A stretch of DNA of 23,262 nucleotides from CAYURR01 sp964446745 (GTDB taxonomy: Bacteria > Bacillota > Clostridia > Lachnospirales > WQUN01), in the NCBI GenBank assembly GCA_964446745.1, contig CAYURR010000025.1:1-23262 (forward strand), read 5' to 3'. The notes under the pieces are model-generated. The model did not search any database. It was given only the letters and a program-made list of their open reading frames with translations, and was not told the origin of the DNA. Position 1 is the stretch's first letter. Every line of letters begins with the position of its first letter. Of this stretch, positions 21,752 to 23,262 are shown one piece after another. Made by a program: the position numbers and the translations under genes.

Positions 21752-23230
21752 ATGAACAATTTCGATCTGTACAGGGACATATCGGAACGGACGGGTGGGG
21801 ATATTTACATAGGTGTTGTGGGTCCTGTGCGAACGGGCAAGTCCACATTCATCAAGAGGTTTATGGATTTGCTGGTAATCCCCAATATTGAAAACACATA
21901 CAGTAAGGAACGTGCAAAGGATGAACTGCCGCAGAGCGCAGCGGGTAAGACGATCATGACGACGGAGCCGAAGTTCGTACCGAATGAGGCTGTGGAGGTT
22001 ATGCTCGATGATGATCTGTCGTTCAAGGTGCGGCTCATTGACTGTGTAGGTTACATGGTGCCGTCAGCGATGGGATATATGGACGGAAACGACCCACGTA
22101 TGATCTCGACGCCCTGGTCCGAGAACAAGATGCCATTCGTCGAGGCCGCAGAATACGGTACTAAGAAGGTCATAACTGATCATTCTACGATCGGACTTGT
22201 GATCACGACAGACGGTAGCATCCTCGATATACCGAGGGAGGATTACATAGAGGCAGAGGCACGGGTTGTAAGAGAACTCAAGGAGATCGACAAGCCGTTT
22301 ATCATGCTGTTAAACACGGTAAAGCCATACTCGCCCGAGACGGACGCGCTAAAGAATGAGATGATCGCACACTACAACGTGCCGGTCATCCCGGTCAACT
22401 GTGCGCAGCTAAAGGCCGAGGACATCAATGCGATCATGGAGCGCATACTCTATGAGTTCCCGGTAAAGCAGCTGCTGATCTATCTGCCGAAGTGGATAGA
22501 GACCCTGCCTGTATCGCATTGGCTCAAACGAAATATGATATCGGCTGTAAGGGACGGCATCGATGTGGTGAGCAAACTTCGTGAGGTCAAGGAGAGCGTT
22601 TCTCGTATAGAGGACAATGAATATGTCAAAAAAGCGTACATAGATAAGATCATGCTCGGTGAAGGCGCAGCGCGTATCGAGGTTTCTGTAGACGACAACC
22701 TGTTCTACAAGATCTTGAGTGAGACAACAGGTATGGAGATAGACAGCGAATTCAGGTTGATCTCGACGATAAAGGTACTCGCGGAGGCCAAGCGAGAGTA
22801 CGATAAAGTGCGCTATGCGCTTGAGGAGGTGAATAGACGTGGCTACGGTATCGTAACCCCGGCTATGGATGAGATGAAGCTTGAGACACCGATGGTGGTC
22901 CGACACGGCTCGAAGTTTGGTGTAAAGATCAAGGCAAGTGCGCCGAGCCTACACCTAATCAGAGCAGATATTGAGACGGAGATCAGTCCGATAGTGGGCT
23001 CGCAGGCCCAAAGCGAGGAATTGATCACATACTTAAATGACGAGATGCAAAAGGATCCGTCAAAGGTATGGGAGCTTAACATGTTCGGAAAGTCCATGCA
23101 CGAGATGGTAAAGGAAGGGCTGCAAAATAAGCTGTTCCGTATGCCCGAGGCCGCGCAAATGAAGCTGCAGGAGACATTGCAGAAGATCATCAACGAGGGC
23201 AGCGGGGGATTGATCTGTATAATCCTGTAA
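21752..23230 (+). CDS. spoIVA: Stage IV sporulation protein A, spore coat ATPase
   Basis: A 492-aa cytoskeletal ATPase that polymerises on the outer forespore surface in the mother cell and forms the base layer of the spore coat. Length equals that of the B. subtilis protein. It has Walker A GPVRTGKST (24-32, Lys30), the sensor threonines Thr70-Thr71 in GKTIMTTEP, and Walker B Asp97 in RLIDCVGYMV. The middle and C-terminal domains end in the conserved GGLICIIL tail needed for forespore targeting in Bacillus. The start is the ATG giving MNNFDLYRDISERTGGD. The preceding gene ends at a terminator, so spoIVA should have its own promoter, expected to be SigE-dependent, but no convincing box was found. 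Its presence indicates an endospore former. Confidence 0.98.
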   Translation: MNNFDLYRDISERTGGDIYIGVVGPVRTGKSTFIKRFMDLLVIPNIENTYSKERAKDELPQSAAGKTIMTTEPKFVPNEAVEVMLDDDLSFKVRLIDCVGYMVPSAMGYMDGNDPRMISTPWSENKMPFVEAAEYGTKKVITDHSTIGLVITTDGSILDIPREDYIEAEARVVRELKEIDKPFIMLLNTVKPYSPETDALKNEMIAHYNVPVIPVNCAQLKAEDINAIMERILYEFPVKQLLIYLPKWIETLPVSHWLKRNMISAVRDGIDVVSKLREVKESVSRIEDNEYVKKAYIDKIMLGEGAARIEVSVDDNLFYKILSETTGMEIDSEFRLISTIKVLAEAKREYDKVRYALEEVNRRGYGIVTPAMDEMKLETPMVVRHGSKFGVKIKASAPSLHLIRADIETEISPIVGSQAQSEELITYLNDEMQKDPSKVWELNMFGKSMHEMVKEGLQNKLFRMPEAAQMKLQETLQKIINEGSGGLICIIL

Positions 23231-23237
23231 GAAAAAA

Positions 23238-23262
23238 GGGGTAGCTCATTGTGGGCCACCCC
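23238..23262 (+). terminator. Terminator hairpin after spoIVA, cut by window end
   Basis: GGGGTAGCTC (23238-23247) pairs with GGGCCACCCC (23253-23262) around an ATTGT loop with one mismatch and one G-U pair, preceded by six A. It starts seven bases after the spoIVA stop. Any T run would lie just outside the window. Confidence 0.65.

Overview
The window reads as chromosomal DNA of a spore-forming, glycan-degrading anaerobe of the class Clostridia. Evidence for this is a full-length SpoIVA ATPase, a SpoIID-like peptidoglycan protein, an SLH-domain surface protein, a YhaM-type exoribonuclease, the MEP-pathway kinase IspE, Gram-positive ribosome binding sites of the AGGAGG type, and a GH130 mannooligosaccharide phosphorylase of the kind known from Ruminococcus albus. 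No outer-membrane genes, rRNA, tRNA, transposase or CRISPR array were seen. A finer taxonomic call is not supported from sequence reading alone.

Left block (1-3501, plus strand): a tight operon with the 3' part of RNase Z, an ECF sigma factor, its zinc-binding two-helix anti-sigma factor, a membrane-anchored protein of unknown function and tsaD (tRNA t6A synthesis). Genes abut or overlap by 4-11 bp, so a stress sigma switch sits inside a tRNA-maturation operon. A FabG-like SDR gene converges on tsaD and overlaps it by 54 bp.

Carbohydrate block (4197-8092): an alpha/beta-hydrolase esterase, a small TMEM229/PF06541-like membrane protein, a cysteine-type (FGly) sulfatase, and divergently a GH130 phosphorylase. 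The sulfatase and GH130 genes are separated by a perfect 8-1-8 palindrome that overlaps a predicted sulfatase promoter. A GH38 alpha-mannosidase lies further right (16935-19754). Together these suggest intracellular processing of decorated mannosides.

Cell-envelope block (8187-12601, minus strand): ispE, an SLH protein with small beta-domain repeats, and a LysM-G5 membrane protein with Thr-Gly-Arg-Val-Pro heptad repeats in its cytoplasmic tail and no peptidase domain.

Long plus-strand operon (12718-19754): yhaM, two overlapping genes that together encode a Cas4-like, Fe-S, PD-(D/E)XK nuclease split between two membrane helices, an RlmCD/RumA-type rRNA methyltransferase, a diacylglycerol/lipid kinase and the GH38 mannosidase. 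A good vegetative-type promoter lies in front of yhaM.

Sporulation block (19842-23262): a SpoIID/LytB-like protein with three peptidoglycan-binding repeats and its terminator, then spoIVA and a terminator cut by the window end.

The most unusual item is the split, membrane-hairpin Cas4-like nuclease with no CRISPR context. Next are a dispersed 10/20-bp-periodic ATCCGTG repeat, found in a leader, in a terminator hairpin and over a start codon, and the ECF module embedded between rnz and tsaD.
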